DNA of 11,120 bases. Origin: an uncultured Eubacteriales bacterium. GTDB lineage: Bacteria; Bacillota; Clostridia; Oscillospirales; Oscillospiraceae. A program made the position numbers and the translations under genes. Below, in pieces: positions 4,832 through 11,120 of the stretch. Numbering within the stretch: the stretch's first letter is position 1; each line of letters begins with the position of its first letter. The notes under the pieces were generated by a model. The model saw only the letters and a program-made list of their open reading frames with translations, did not search any database and was not told where the DNA came from. Where the stretch lies: NCBI GenBank assembly GCA_900546075.1, contig URBH01000059.1, forward strand, positions 1-11,120. The letters are read 5' to 3'.

Positions 4832-6054
4832 CGCGGTGCCTCCTGTCTTACGGGATCCTGATTCCCGGTGCTCAAAGGATTCCCCGGGAACTGGGTCAGG
4901 GTGGTGGATTGGGCGTACCGGTTTCTGGGCGGCGTTCCGCTGATGATGGCGGCGGTGTAGGGGAAATTCTCCGGGTCGCGCCAGCTGGTGGTTTCGATGC
5001 CGGAGAACTGGTCGTAGATTTCGTCCCAGGTATCGAAATTCACAATACCGGTTTCCGGCAGGCCAAACCGGCGCTGGGCGGCGATGACGGCGCTGCGGGT
5101 AGCGGAGCCGAAAATCCCGTCTATGGTGACGGGGGGAATTTCCGGGATGTAGGCGGAAAGGACGCTGAGCATATATTGCAGATGCTCCACCTTCACGCCC
5201 CGGTCGCCCTGCTCAATGGGGTTGCTTATCGCCCAGGAGATGGTGTAGAACCGCTGCCCCTGACCGCGCAGCTCCGCAAGACTGGTCACGGCGACGTAGT
5301 AGCGCACAAGGGCATACCAGGTCTCCCGGCCGACGACGCCGTCCACGGCAAGATTGACGATCTCCTGGAATTTCCGCACGGCGGCTTCGGTCTGCGCGCC
5401 GAAAATGCCGTCCACAAGAGGGATTTTGGGGATGGCAGGGTAGTTCTGGGATATCCGGTTCAGCTCCACCTGCACGATCACCACGCTGGGGCCGGTGGTT
5501 CCCCGGCGCAGAGGGGTGCCGGGATAGGAGGTGGTGATGCCCCGGATGGGGGCGTTGTTCACAATCTCCACATTGCCGTAGTAACTGCGCAGAATCCGGA
5601 CGGTGTCGTACCCTTGCCGCGCCAGATTCTGGCTGCCCCACTGGCTCAGGCCCTCGCAGGTGACGGTGGTGCCGTTGCAGAATTTGGCAGCCAAAGGCTC
5701 CACAAAGCCGGGGCGGCGGAGATAGTCGTCGAACAGCTCATCCACCAGCCGGGCGACATTGGTAAAGTAGCTGCGCCCGTTGACGAAAAACTGGTCGTAG
5801 GCAGTGGAGTTGGTGATATCAAAGCTGTACCCCCGGCTGCGGTAAAACTCCGTGTACACCCGGTTCAGGGCGAAGGAGACGATGGCGAGGATGTTGGCAC
5901 GCAGAGCGGCCTCCTCCCAGGTGGGGTAAATTTCGCTGGACGCTACGTTTTTCACATAGTCTGCAAAATTTACGGTGACGTTGGCTGCGTCGGATGACGG
6001 CGCGCCGAGATGTACTGTGATTCGCTGCGGGATATAAGGAATGACTTGGGGCAT
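4828..6054 (-). CDS. sleC: SleC-like spore cortex-lytic enzyme core
   Basis: 408 residues. Residues about 10-165 match the SpoIID-like catalytic core of clostridial SleC, including YVKNVASSEIYPTW with the likely catalytic Glu41, NRVYTEFYRSRGY, ITNSTAYDQ at 80-88, the paired Cys126/Cys133 and a QWGSQNLARQGY block at 138-149. Two PG_binding_1 repeats follow (about 185-250 and 283-350), then a polar tail of about 55 residues. SleC degrades spore cortex peptidoglycan during germination in Clostridium perfringens and C. difficile. There it is one protein with an N-terminal pro-region; here that region is the separate gene immediately upstream. No signal peptide, as expected for a mother-cell-made spore enzyme. 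ATG start with AGGAGG that overlaps the upstream TAG. A second peptidoglycan-binding repeat is extra relative to the classical enzyme as I recall it. Confidence 0.85.
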   Translation of the reverse strand: MPQVIPYIPQRITVHLGAPSSDAANVTVNFADYVKNVASSEIYPTWEEAALRANILAIVSFALNRVYTEFYRSRGYSFDITNSTAYDQFFVNGRSYFTNVARLVDELFDDYLRRPGFVEPLAAKFCNGTTVTCEGLSQWGSQNLARQGYDTVRILRSYYGNVEIVNNAPIRGITTSYPGTPLRRGTTGPSVVIVQVELNRISQNYPAIPKIPLVDGIFGAQTEAAVRKFQEIVNLAVDGVVGRETWYALVRYYVAVTSLAELRGQGQRFYTISWAISNPIEQGDRGVKVEHLQYMLSVLSAYIPEIPPVTIDGIFGSATRSAVIAAQRRFGLPETGIVNFDTWDEIYDQFSGIETTSWRDPENFPYTAAIISGTPPRNRYAQSTTLTQFPGNPLSTGNQDPVRQEAPR

Positions 6055-6064
6055 AGGCTACCTC

Positions 6065-6445
6065 CTACAGATTTTGGGGAGGCGTGTTGAAAATTTCCGT
6101 CTGATCCCACTGATTTGGGAACTCCGACAGAGGAATCATCTCCAGATTCTGATTGGTGATGGTTTCGGCGAAAACCTGAAGATTTTCCGCTTCGATCTGC
6201 TCATAGCCCTTCAAACGGGCATAGAGATTTACGGTGGTATAGGGCTTTGCCCCGGACTCCGGCTCCTGGCTTTCGGATTTATCCGGCACGGGAAGCTCGA
6301 TGGGGGTAATCAGCCCGTTCCGGTCGGTCAGGCGCATAGCAAGGGCGGTGCCGTCGGTGGCGGTGACCGCAATGGCCACGTTTTCCAGAGGAAACCGGGC
6401 GGTGCTGGTGTAAGCGCGTACCTGTATGTATCCTGTAGCTGACAA
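6065..6445 (-). CDS. SleC N-terminal pro-domain as a separate protein
   Basis: 126 residues. It resembles the first ~120 residues of clostridial SleC: the GYIQVRAYTS start, PLENVAIAVTATDG, an ITPIELPVPDK strand, KPYTTVNLYARLKGYE and a closing NLEMIPL. The fold is probably a carboxypeptidase-regulatory-like beta sandwich. In SleC this part belongs to the pre/pro-region removed on activation by Csp proteases. The likely start is TTG at 6443-6445: GGAGG lies seven bases upstream, no better in-frame start exists, and SleC proteins also begin just before the GY motif. First gene of the three-gene operon, ten bases before the core gene. Function as an in-trans chaperone or inhibitor of the core is inferred. 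Confidence 0.8.
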   Translation of the reverse strand: MSATGYIQVRAYTSTARFPLENVAIAVTATDGTALAMRLTDRNGLITPIELPVPDKSESQEPESGAKPYTTVNLYARLKGYEQIEAENLQVFAETITNQNLEMIPLSEFPNQWDQTEIFNTPPQNL

Positions 6446-6467
6446 CAGGATCCCTCCTTTCTCCTAC

Positions 6468-6496
6468 CAGAATATGCGCAGGGCGGCGGGATGGTG
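6468..6496 (-). promoter_or_regulatory. Sigma-K-like promoter of the sleC operon
   Basis: On the minus strand CACC (6493-6496), 16 bases, CATATTCTG (6468-6476). This matches the sigma K pattern mACm-N16-CATAnnnTA at all but the last base. RNA would start near 6461, leaving a very short leader with AAAGGAGG. It fits late mother-cell expression, as expected for a cortex-lytic enzyme. Confidence 0.6.
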
Positions 6497-6509
6497 ACAG
6501 GAAAATGCC

Positions 6510-6539
6510 GCGCCCCCTGTCAGGAGTGGCAGAGGGCGC
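6510..6539 (-). terminator. Candidate terminator of the ECF/DUF4179 operon
   Basis: A 10-bp GC-rich stem (6510-6519 with 6530-6539, one G-T pair) surrounds a ten-base loop, followed on the minus strand by GGCATTTTCC. It lies about 155 bases past the DUF4179 stop and just upstream of the sleC promoter, so it could insulate the two. The T-run is short and offset. Confidence 0.45.
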
Positions 6540-6692
6540 AGGCCGTATAAAGACGGACAGGGGTAAAACGCTAAGCGGGGAGAAGCGGGAATTCCTTAGT
6601 AATTGGTTTATTGCAACATTTTTACGTTGACTACCATGTACGGCGCTACACCGGCCACCCGTAGCTTTACTGGCGTCTACCAACCGGATGGG
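6540..6692. other. Gene-free spacer after the DUF4179 gene
   Basis: About 150 bases with no convincing gene or strong hairpin directly behind the DUF4179 stop. It contains an AT-rich patch (6595-6632) and a short direct repeat on the minus strand (CCCGCTT twice, near 6572-6590). It may be a long 3' untranslated region, or scar DNA from the arrival of the ECF cassette. Confidence 0.35.
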
Positions 6693-7895
6693 CTATTCAG
6701 AGTTTCCTGAAATATTGGGCGCAAGCAGCTTTGTTCCATCCTCCAGCAGTATATAATCCAACTGGCTTAGAACAATCGGCGTTTCCGCCTGGAGTACTGC
6801 ATCGGAGTTCCCTGTAAAGTCCAGTTTGACGCGGCTGCCATCCTTCATTATGGCGTAAATTCCATCCTCCCCTAGTTTTGAAGAAATTCCGACTGCATCC
6901 GGCTTTGGAATATAGGAAACAGTTGCTCCAAAGGGAGTTATCCGAAACGAGGAAATCTGCACTTCCTCCAGGGAATCTTTGACTTCCCATTGCTTTTCAT
7001 CCGCATAGCGCCAAACCTTGGCTTGCGTGGAAACGGGCTTTGTGATCAGCTCCACAAACTGATTGTCCGGGGCAAAGGTCACATCGAAATACCATTCCTC
7101 ATCCGTAAGAATATCTGAGCAGAACAATCCTGCCGCTTCCTCGCCATCCACAATATAGTCCTGACCGGCATACTTTTCTTCAATCTCTTTTTGCAGTTCC
7201 AGATTGGTATATTCCAGCGTAATGCCCATTAGGCGGATACGGAAAGATACATCCTTTCCAAAAGGGTCTTCCAGTAATAAGGGTTTACTTGGATCTATCT
7301 TTTCACAACGGATGATCATGCAGAATAGAACCGTATTGGGCTGACCATCCTGATCCGTAATCCAGTCGCCACTGTCAAGATACCAATAGTTTTGTTCCGT
7401 ATCTACAGTTCCGATAGAAGCGATTGCATACGAGTACCCCGCTTTGTTGTTGGCACTGTAATTCCCCATCGACAGTCTCTTGTCATCTATTGTCGGTGGA
7501 TTTAAGTATTGCTCCAGATTTACATCATTCGGCGCGGTAATCTGGAAAACCAGATAGCCTGTGCTTCCATCGCAAATGGTGGATTTCAGCTCGACAGTCC
7601 AATCGTTAATCGTTTGAGACTGTCCTACAATCTGCTCGTTGTTCTGAATGTACTGTATCTGGTCAGAGGATAACGGCGTTTCGCTTCGCGAGGAGAAAAT
7701 CTGCTGGAACCAGCCATTGACATATGCCACGGTACATCCAACCAACAGCAGAGCCAATACTATCACAGCGGCAATCAGCCATAGTTTCTTTGCGGACAGG
7801 CATTTTGCCTTTTTTTCGGAAAAATCCTGCTCGGATTCCTCAATGTATTTTCGGTCTATGTAACTCAAACCGATCAACAGGTTTTGTCCGGTCAT
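6693..7895 (-). CDS. DUF4179-type membrane protein, probable anti-sigma factor
   Basis: 400 residues. A short cytoplasmic part (1-36, with the IDRKYIEE motif typical of this group), one membrane helix at about 37-57 (LWLIAAVIVLALLLVGCTVAY) and a large extracytoplasmic beta-rich region of about 340 residues. This is the usual plan of DUF4179 proteins found next to ECF sigma factors in Clostridia, where they are thought to act as anti-sigma or sensor partners. Its start overlaps the sigma factor stop by four bases (ATGA), so they are co-translated. The signal sensed is unknown. Base composition is visibly more AT-rich than the flanking sleC and asnB genes, suggesting a different history. Confidence 0.85.
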   Translation of the reverse strand: MTGQNLLIGLSYIDRKYIEESEQDFSEKKAKCLSAKKLWLIAAVIVLALLLVGCTVAYVNGWFQQIFSSRSETPLSSDQIQYIQNNEQIVGQSQTINDWTVELKSTICDGSTGYLVFQITAPNDVNLEQYLNPPTIDDKRLSMGNYSANNKAGYSYAIASIGTVDTEQNYWYLDSGDWITDQDGQPNTVLFCMIIRCEKIDPSKPLLLEDPFGKDVSFRIRLMGITLEYTNLELQKEIEEKYAGQDYIVDGEEAAGLFCSDILTDEEWYFDVTFAPDNQFVELITKPVSTQAKVWRYADEKQWEVKDSLEEVQISSFRITPFGATVSYIPKPDAVGISSKLGEDGIYAIMKDGSRVKLDFTGNSDAVLQAETPIVLSQLDYILLEDGTKLLAPNISGNSE

Positions 7896-8446
7896 ACCTC
7901 AATTCCCTCCTTTTCCAGATAAGAAGCCAGCCTTGCGCGGGTGCGGCTGAGCTGCATTTTGACCTTGCTTTCCGTGATGCCATAGCGCGCCGCGATTTCC
8001 GCAATGGTGTCTACATGCCAGTACCGCCGCAGGAAAATCAGTCTGGTTTCTTTGGGAAGGGTAGCGAGGAAAGCATTCAGCAGCCGGCCGATTTCCTTGC
8101 CCTCCAATTCCCGCTCATGGCTGGTATCCGGGATACACAGCGCCATCTCATCCGTCAAAGAGACGACTTCGGCATGTCGCTTGGCCGCATGCTTCCAGTC
8201 AAGCCTGTGAAATGAGAGATGGCGGCAGATGGAAGCGAGAAATGCATAGAAGTAAGTGGGACGTTGGGGAGGAACGGTTTCCCACGTTTTCATATAGGTG
8301 TCGCTTACGCTTTCTTCTGCGTCTTCCCGGCTACCCAGAATCCTGTTTGCCAGTGTGCGGAGCTTTTTGCCATATGCGGCGTCCGTCTCGGCGATGGCGT
8401 CTTCCTTTCTTGCCCAGAACAATTCGATTATTTTTGTGTCATCCAA
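7892..8446 (-). CDS. ECF-type RNA polymerase sigma factor
   Basis: 184 residues. Sigma region 2 spans about 10-85, with GSREDAEESVSDTYMKTWE and the PPQRPTYFYAFLASICRHLS segment. Region 4, a helix-turn-helix, spans about 125-180 (LPKETRLIFLRRYW, IAEIAARYGITESKVKMQLSRTR). No region 1 or 3, as expected for the ECF class. The probable start is TTG at 8444-8446, with AAAGGA 11 bases upstream. A TGA lies in frame three codons earlier, and the ATG two bases into the gene is out of frame. It is coupled to the DUF4179 gene and should control its own operon and stress or envelope genes elsewhere; targets cannot be told from this window. Confidence 0.93.
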   Translation of the reverse strand: MDDTKIIELFWARKEDAIAETDAAYGKKLRTLANRILGSREDAEESVSDTYMKTWETVPPQRPTYFYAFLASICRHLSFHRLDWKHAAKRHAEVVSLTDEMALCIPDTSHERELEGKEIGRLLNAFLATLPKETRLIFLRRYWHVDTIAEIAARYGITESKVKMQLSRTRARLASYLEKEGIEV

Positions 8447-8484
8447 TGAGCTTCACATCCTTTCAGTTCGTTCCTCACCCTAAC

Positions 8485-8512
8485 AGTACGAAGTTTTCTC
8501 TCTCGGGTCACA
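8485..8512 (-). promoter_or_regulatory. Candidate ECF autoregulatory promoter
   Basis: On the minus strand TGTGAC (8507-8512), 16 bases, CGTACT (8485-8490). The spacing and the CGT-type -10 resemble ECF promoters (for example TGAAAC-N16-CGTC of the Bacillus ECF factors). RNA would start about 30 bases before the sigma factor TTG. Confidence 0.45.
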
Positions 8513-8538
8513 TATTTTTGAAAAAAACCGTTTCTAAC

Positions 8539-8567
8539 ATTATGTCACATCCGATCGGGAAATACAA
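8539..8567 (-). promoter_or_regulatory. Possible sigma-A promoter for the ECF operon
   Basis: On the minus strand TTGTAT (8562-8567), 17 bases, CATAAT (8539-8544). It is a moderate housekeeping pair upstream of the ECF-type element and could give basal expression. Confidence 0.4.
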
Positions 8568-8589
8568 GGATGGTTGGAACGGCAAAAAG

Positions 8590-8625
8590 AACCTGCCACC
8601 CGCGTCTGAATGTGGGCGGCAGGTT
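8590..8625 (-). terminator. Terminator of the 142-residue gene
   Basis: An outer stem AACCTGCC (8590-8597) pairs with GGCAGGTT (8618-8625), and an inner CCC pairs with GGG. On the minus strand it is followed by TTCTTTTTG. It begins five bases beyond the stop codon and insulates this gene from the ECF operon. Confidence 0.85.
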
Positions 8626-8629
8626 TTTG

Positions 8630-9058
8630 TCACAAATATCCCTGCATCTGGCGGATATTGGCGGTCTCGCAGTCCAGCAGCTTCTGGCTCAGTGTGTTGA
8701 TCTGCTCGTCCTGTTGACCGAACTGATGGAGGGTTTTCAGACCCTTGATCATGCCCCTGGTGTTGCCCTGAATCATCATGTCGGCAATTTTGGAGTCGGT
8801 GTTCCGGCCGCCCAGCTTCATCCGGGTCATGAGATTCGACCAGACCCGCACGGAGGGGTCAAGCTCGTCCATGTCCCAGCCCCGCTGGGTGGCGATGGAA
8901 TGGGCTTCGGTTTCGATGGAATCGTATTCCCGAAGCTGGGATTCCAGCGCTTTCCGCAGCCCGGGACGCATACTGGTGTCCAGCACACTGCGAATGCCGA
9001 TCTGCCCCATCTGGGTGGTTTTCAGGACGGAGGTCAGAATTTCTCTGCTGTTTTTCAT
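8630..9058 (-). CDS. Uncharacterised helical protein, likely spore-related
   Basis: 142 residues, soluble, mostly helical, with no signal peptide. Long amphipathic helices at about 2-30 (SREILTSVLKTTQMGQIGIRS), 31-60 (acidic LESQLREYDSIETEA), 70-85, and 92-140 (KIADMMIQGNTRGMIKGL, then LSQKLLDCETANIRQMQ). The layout suggests a four-helix bundle with a ferritin-like look, but no clear metal ligand set is seen. Close relatives of unknown function appear widespread in Clostridia (recollection). ATG at 9056-9058 with a weak GGTGAT ribosome site. The promoter matches the forespore sigma G consensus, which is the main hint of a spore role. It is divergent from asnB. Confidence 0.82.
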   Translation of the reverse strand: MKNSREILTSVLKTTQMGQIGIRSVLDTSMRPGLRKALESQLREYDSIETEAHSIATQRGWDMDELDPSVRVWSNLMTRMKLGGRNTDSKIADMMIQGNTRGMIKGLKTLHQFGQQDEQINTLSQKLLDCETANIRQMQGYL

Positions 9059-9074
9059 AAAACATCACCGCACT

Positions 9075-9104
9075 TAGTATGCACATTCTTGCCTTTGTCA
9101 TGCA
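9075..9104 (-). promoter_or_regulatory. Sigma-G-like forespore promoter
   Basis: On the minus strand TGCATG (9099-9104), 17 bases, CATACTA (9075-9081). Both elements fit the sigma G pattern (TGMATR and CATWMTA); spacing is 17, with 17-18 usual. RNA would start near 9068, about 10 nt before the ATG. Confidence 0.55.
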
Positions 9105-9123
9105 TAAAATGATTGGATAGAGC
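9095..9123 (+). promoter_or_regulatory. Weak candidate promoter of asnB
   Basis: TTGTCA (9095-9100) is a good -35; 17 bases on, TAGAGC (9118-9123) is a poor -10. It overlaps the opposing sigma-G-like -35 element, so the two units may compete. No better pair was found in the 94-base intergenic gap. Confidence 0.3.
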
Positions 9124-9152
9124 AGATATCTTAGGAAAAGGATGTGGTGAAT

Positions 9153-10970
9153 ATGTGCGCCATCAGCGGAATGATAAACCTCCCGGCTTCGGAGAAAACC
9201 CTTTGCCGAATGTTGGAAACGATGCACCGCCGGGGGCCGGACGACCGGGGCGTGTATCGGGAAAAGGGGTGTACGCTGCTTCATGGGCGGCTTGCCATCA
9301 TTGACCCGGAGGGCGGCCGCCAGCCCATGACCCTTGCCTGGGCAGGGGAGGAATATGCGTTGGTTTACAACGGGGAGCTGTACAATACCGAGCAGCTGAG
9401 AAGCGAGCTGTCCGCCCTGGGACACAGCTTTCTGGGGCATTCCGACACGGAGGTGCTGCTCCATGCCTATGCCCAGTTCGGGGCGGCGTGCGTGGAAAAG
9501 CTGAACGGCATTTTTGCCTTCGCCGTGTGGGAAAAGCGCCGGGAACGGCTGTTTCTTGCCCGCGACCGGATCGGGGTGAAGCCCCTGTTTTATAAGAAGC
9601 ACGCGGGCGGTCTGCTGTTTGCCTCGGAGATCAAGACGATTCTGACATACCCAACCGTGCGGGCGGAACTGGACGAAAACGGCGCTGCCCAGCTGATTCT
9701 TCTGGGGCCGGGGCGGCTGCCTGGCAGCGGCGTATTCCGGGGAATTTCCGAGCTGGAACCGGGCTGCTGCGGCTTTTTCGCCGACGGGGAGCTGTGCCTT
9801 TGCCGGTACTGGAAGCTGATGGACAGAGAACACCGGGATTCCTTCAATGAAACGGTGGAAAAGGTGCGCTTTCTTGTGACGGATGCCATCCGGCGGCAAA
9901 TGGTGTCCGACGTTCCCATCGGGACGTTTCTCTCCGGCGGTCTGGATTCCAGCATCATCACTGCCGTCTGCGCCGGGGACATGGAAAAAAGAGGGGAGCG
10001 GCTGAAAACCTTCTCCGTGGATTACCTGAACAACGACAAGTATTTTCAGGCGAACAAATTCCAGCCCAATTCCGACAGCAGCTACATTCATCTGATGACG
10101 GACGCCTTGCAGACCGACCACCACTGGACGATTCTCGGCGCCGACGAGCTGGCGGCAACCCTGGAGGAAGCCACCGTTGCCCGGGACTTGCCGGGAATGG
10201 CGGACGTGGATTTTTCCCTGCTGGCCTTTTGCCGGGAGATTCGGCAGGAGGTAAAGGTCGCCCTGTCCGGAGAATGCGCCGACGAGATTTTCGGCGGCTA
10301 TCCATGGTATCGCGACCCGGAGGTTCGTGCCAGAGAGGGATTCCCCTGGGCGCAGAATACGGTAGATCGGGCGGCGATCCTGACGCCTGCGATCACCCTC
10401 GACCCGGCGGAATTCGTGATGGATGCCTACAACCAGACCTGCCGGGAAAGTGACATTCTCCCCGGTACCTCCGATCAGGAGCGGCGGATGAAGCAGATGG
10501 TGAACCTGAATTTCCGCTGGTTCATGCAGACACTGCTGGACAGGAAAGACCGGATGAGCATGTACCATTCTCTGGAGGTTCGCGTGCCCTTCTGCGACTA
10601 TCGGATTGCGGAATATCTGTACGGCGTTCCCTGGGAATACAAGGACTATCAGGGGCAGGAAAAGGGGCTTCTGCGCCGGGCGGTGGAGGGACTTCTGCCG
10701 GAGCAGGTGCTGCACAGGAAAAAGAGCCCTTACCCCAAAACCTTCGACCCCCGGTATGAGCAGCTTATGGAAGCCCGGCTGCAAGCCGTTCTGAACGACC
10801 CCGCCGCGCCCCTCTGGCAGCTGGTTTCGGCGGAGGAAGTGAGGAAGCTTCTGCATCGGGAGACGCAGTGGCCGTGGTACGGTCAGCTGATGCGCCGCCC
10901 CCAGACCATCGCCTATCTGTGCCAGATCGACTTCTGGCTGCGGCATTATTCCGTGGAGCTGGTTTTCTGA
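9153..10970 (+). CDS. asnB: Asparagine synthetase, glutamine-hydrolysing
   Basis: 605-residue two-domain enzyme that makes asparagine from aspartate, ATP and glutamine. The N-terminal class II glutamine amidotransferase domain (2 to about 200) has the catalytic Cys2, HRRGPDDRG around 28-36, YNGELYN around 73-79 and HSDTEVLLHAY around 96-106. The synthetase domain carries the PP-loop SGGLDSS at 261-267 and LSGECADEIFGGYPWY further on. ATG at 9153 is chosen over in-frame GTG codons at 9144 and 9147 because the mature enzyme must expose Cys2 (ATG-TGC). An AAGGA lies 11 bases upstream and GGTG closer. Length fits the AsnB/AsnO class of Firmicutes. Single gene, no clear terminator behind it. The C-terminal ~150 residues (RKDRMSMYHSLEVRVPFCDY onward) are intact. 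Confidence 0.96.
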   Translation: MCAISGMINLPASEKTLCRMLETMHRRGPDDRGVYREKGCTLLHGRLAIIDPEGGRQPMTLAWAGEEYALVYNGELYNTEQLRSELSALGHSFLGHSDTEVLLHAYAQFGAACVEKLNGIFAFAVWEKRRERLFLARDRIGVKPLFYKKHAGGLLFASEIKTILTYPTVRAELDENGAAQLILLGPGRLPGSGVFRGISELEPGCCGFFADGELCLCRYWKLMDREHRDSFNETVEKVRFLVTDAIRRQMVSDVPIGTFLSGGLDSSIITAVCAGDMEKRGERLKTFSVDYLNNDKYFQANKFQPNSDSSYIHLMTDALQTDHHWTILGADELAATLEEATVARDLPGMADVDFSLLAFCREIRQEVKVALSGECADEIFGGYPWYRDPEVRAREGFPWAQNTVDRAAILTPAITLDPAEFVMDAYNQTCRESDILPGTSDQERRMKQMVNLNFRWFMQTLLDRKDRMSMYHSLEVRVPFCDYRIAEYLYGVPWEYKDYQGQEKGLLRRAVEGLLPEQVLHRKKSPYPKTFDPRYEQLMEARLQAVLNDPAAPLWQLVSAEEVRKLLHRETQWPWYGQLMRRPQTIAYLCQIDFWLRHYSVELVF

Positions 10971-11005
10971 ACCATCCACACAAATCTCCTTTACCGGATT
11001 TTACG

Positions 11006-11034
11006 TTGACGGCAGAGAAGGGGTGTGGTAGAAT
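11006..11034 (+). promoter_or_regulatory. Sigma-A promoter leading out of the window
   Basis: TTGACG (11006-11011), 17 bases, TAGAAT (11029-11034), close to consensus and preceded by a G-rich spacer. RNA should start near 11041 and run off the right edge, so its gene or RNA is not visible here. Confidence 0.75.
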
Positions 11035-11052
11035 ATGGCGGAAGCAGGATTA

Positions 11053-11120
11053 GGGCAACACCGCGCAATTCGGCAAGAAGTCTCAGCCAGAATTTTTGCC
11101 CCAATTCAAAGTTCCGAAAA
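11053..11120. repeat. Possible edge of a dispersed repeat
   Basis: The stretch beginning GGCAACACCGCGCAATTCGG resembles, from memory, a repeat found between genes in several Oscillospiraceae. It is cut by the window end, its inverted partner is not visible, and the sequence shows no terminal repeat within view. The identification rests on recollection only. Confidence 0.22.

Noticed and set aside
4909..5997. A 362-codon plus-strand frame opposite the sleC core
   Set aside because: Composition is Gly/Val/Asp-rich without domain features, there is no ribosome site, and the opposite strand encodes a recognisable enzyme.
6279..6683. A 134-codon minus-strand frame crossing the sleC promoter
   Set aside because: It runs through the sigma-K-like promoter and out of frame through the SleC pro-domain gene; the product is Ser/Arg/Pro-rich and looks like a shadow.
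8859..10979. A 706-codon open frame on the minus strand opposite asnB
   Set aside because: It is the mirror of a clear asnB gene with all catalytic motifs; long antisense frames are expected in GC-rich codon use. Its product has no recognisable domain and it also overlaps the 142-residue gene.
11035..11120. A partial frame starting ATG-GCG-GAA at the right edge
   Set aside because: The ATG abuts the -10 box, so RNA would start downstream of it, and the sequence looks like repeat DNA rather than coding sequence.

Overview
The window looks like chromosomal DNA from a spore-forming, fairly high-GC member of the Clostridia, probably in or near the Oscillospiraceae. This is inferred from Clostridia-type proteins (a SleC-like cortex-lytic enzyme, an ECF sigma factor paired with a DUF4179 protein, a PgsA phosphatidyltransferase, AsnB), strong AGGAGG-type ribosome sites, GC-rich codons and sporulation-type promoters. 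There are no rRNA, tRNA, phage, CRISPR or transposase genes. Gene density is high and no gene-free stretch exceeds 300 bases.

Layout from left to right. Positions 1-211 hold a structured REP-like repeat (64-131) and the terminator of a membrane-anchored CHAP-family hydrolase (212-853, minus). Positions 917-2021 hold a three-gene minus-strand operon of small uncharacterised proteins, ending in a proline-rich protein with a hydrophobic tail. It has a mother-cell (sigma K/E) type promoter and a strong terminator. Then come a YfcE-type metallophosphoesterase (2118-2603, plus), a 56-residue tail-anchored protein (2604-2774, minus) and a small multi-pass membrane protein (2939-3349, plus). Positions 3411-3570 form an isolated transcription unit (promoter plus strong terminator) that may be a small RNA or encode a 32-residue peptide. 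pgsA follows on the minus strand (3609-4190).

The most informative block is 4301-6496 on the minus strand: a three-gene operon that appears to be a split version of the clostridial spore cortex-lytic enzyme SleC. One gene encodes the N-terminal pro-domain, the second the SpoIID-like catalytic core plus two peptidoglycan-binding repeats, and the third two more peptidoglycan-binding repeats. A sigma-K-like promoter precedes it. Upstream lies a somewhat AT-richer cassette of ECF sigma factor and DUF4179 membrane protein (6693-8446) with a candidate autoregulatory ECF promoter. Next is a 142-residue helical protein (8630-9058, minus) whose promoter matches the forespore sigma G consensus. It is divergent from asnB (9153-10970, plus), the glutamine-hydrolysing asparagine synthetase. 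The right edge carries a good sigma-A-type promoter leading out of the window into sequence that may be a dispersed repeat.

How the genes fit together: at least three units (the small-protein operon, the sleC operon and the 142-residue gene) carry promoter elements resembling sporulation sigma factors. This suggests the region is rich in spore formation and germination functions, interspersed with housekeeping genes (pgsA, asnB, the phosphoesterase). All family calls are made by reading translated sequence and from memory of the families; no database search was run.
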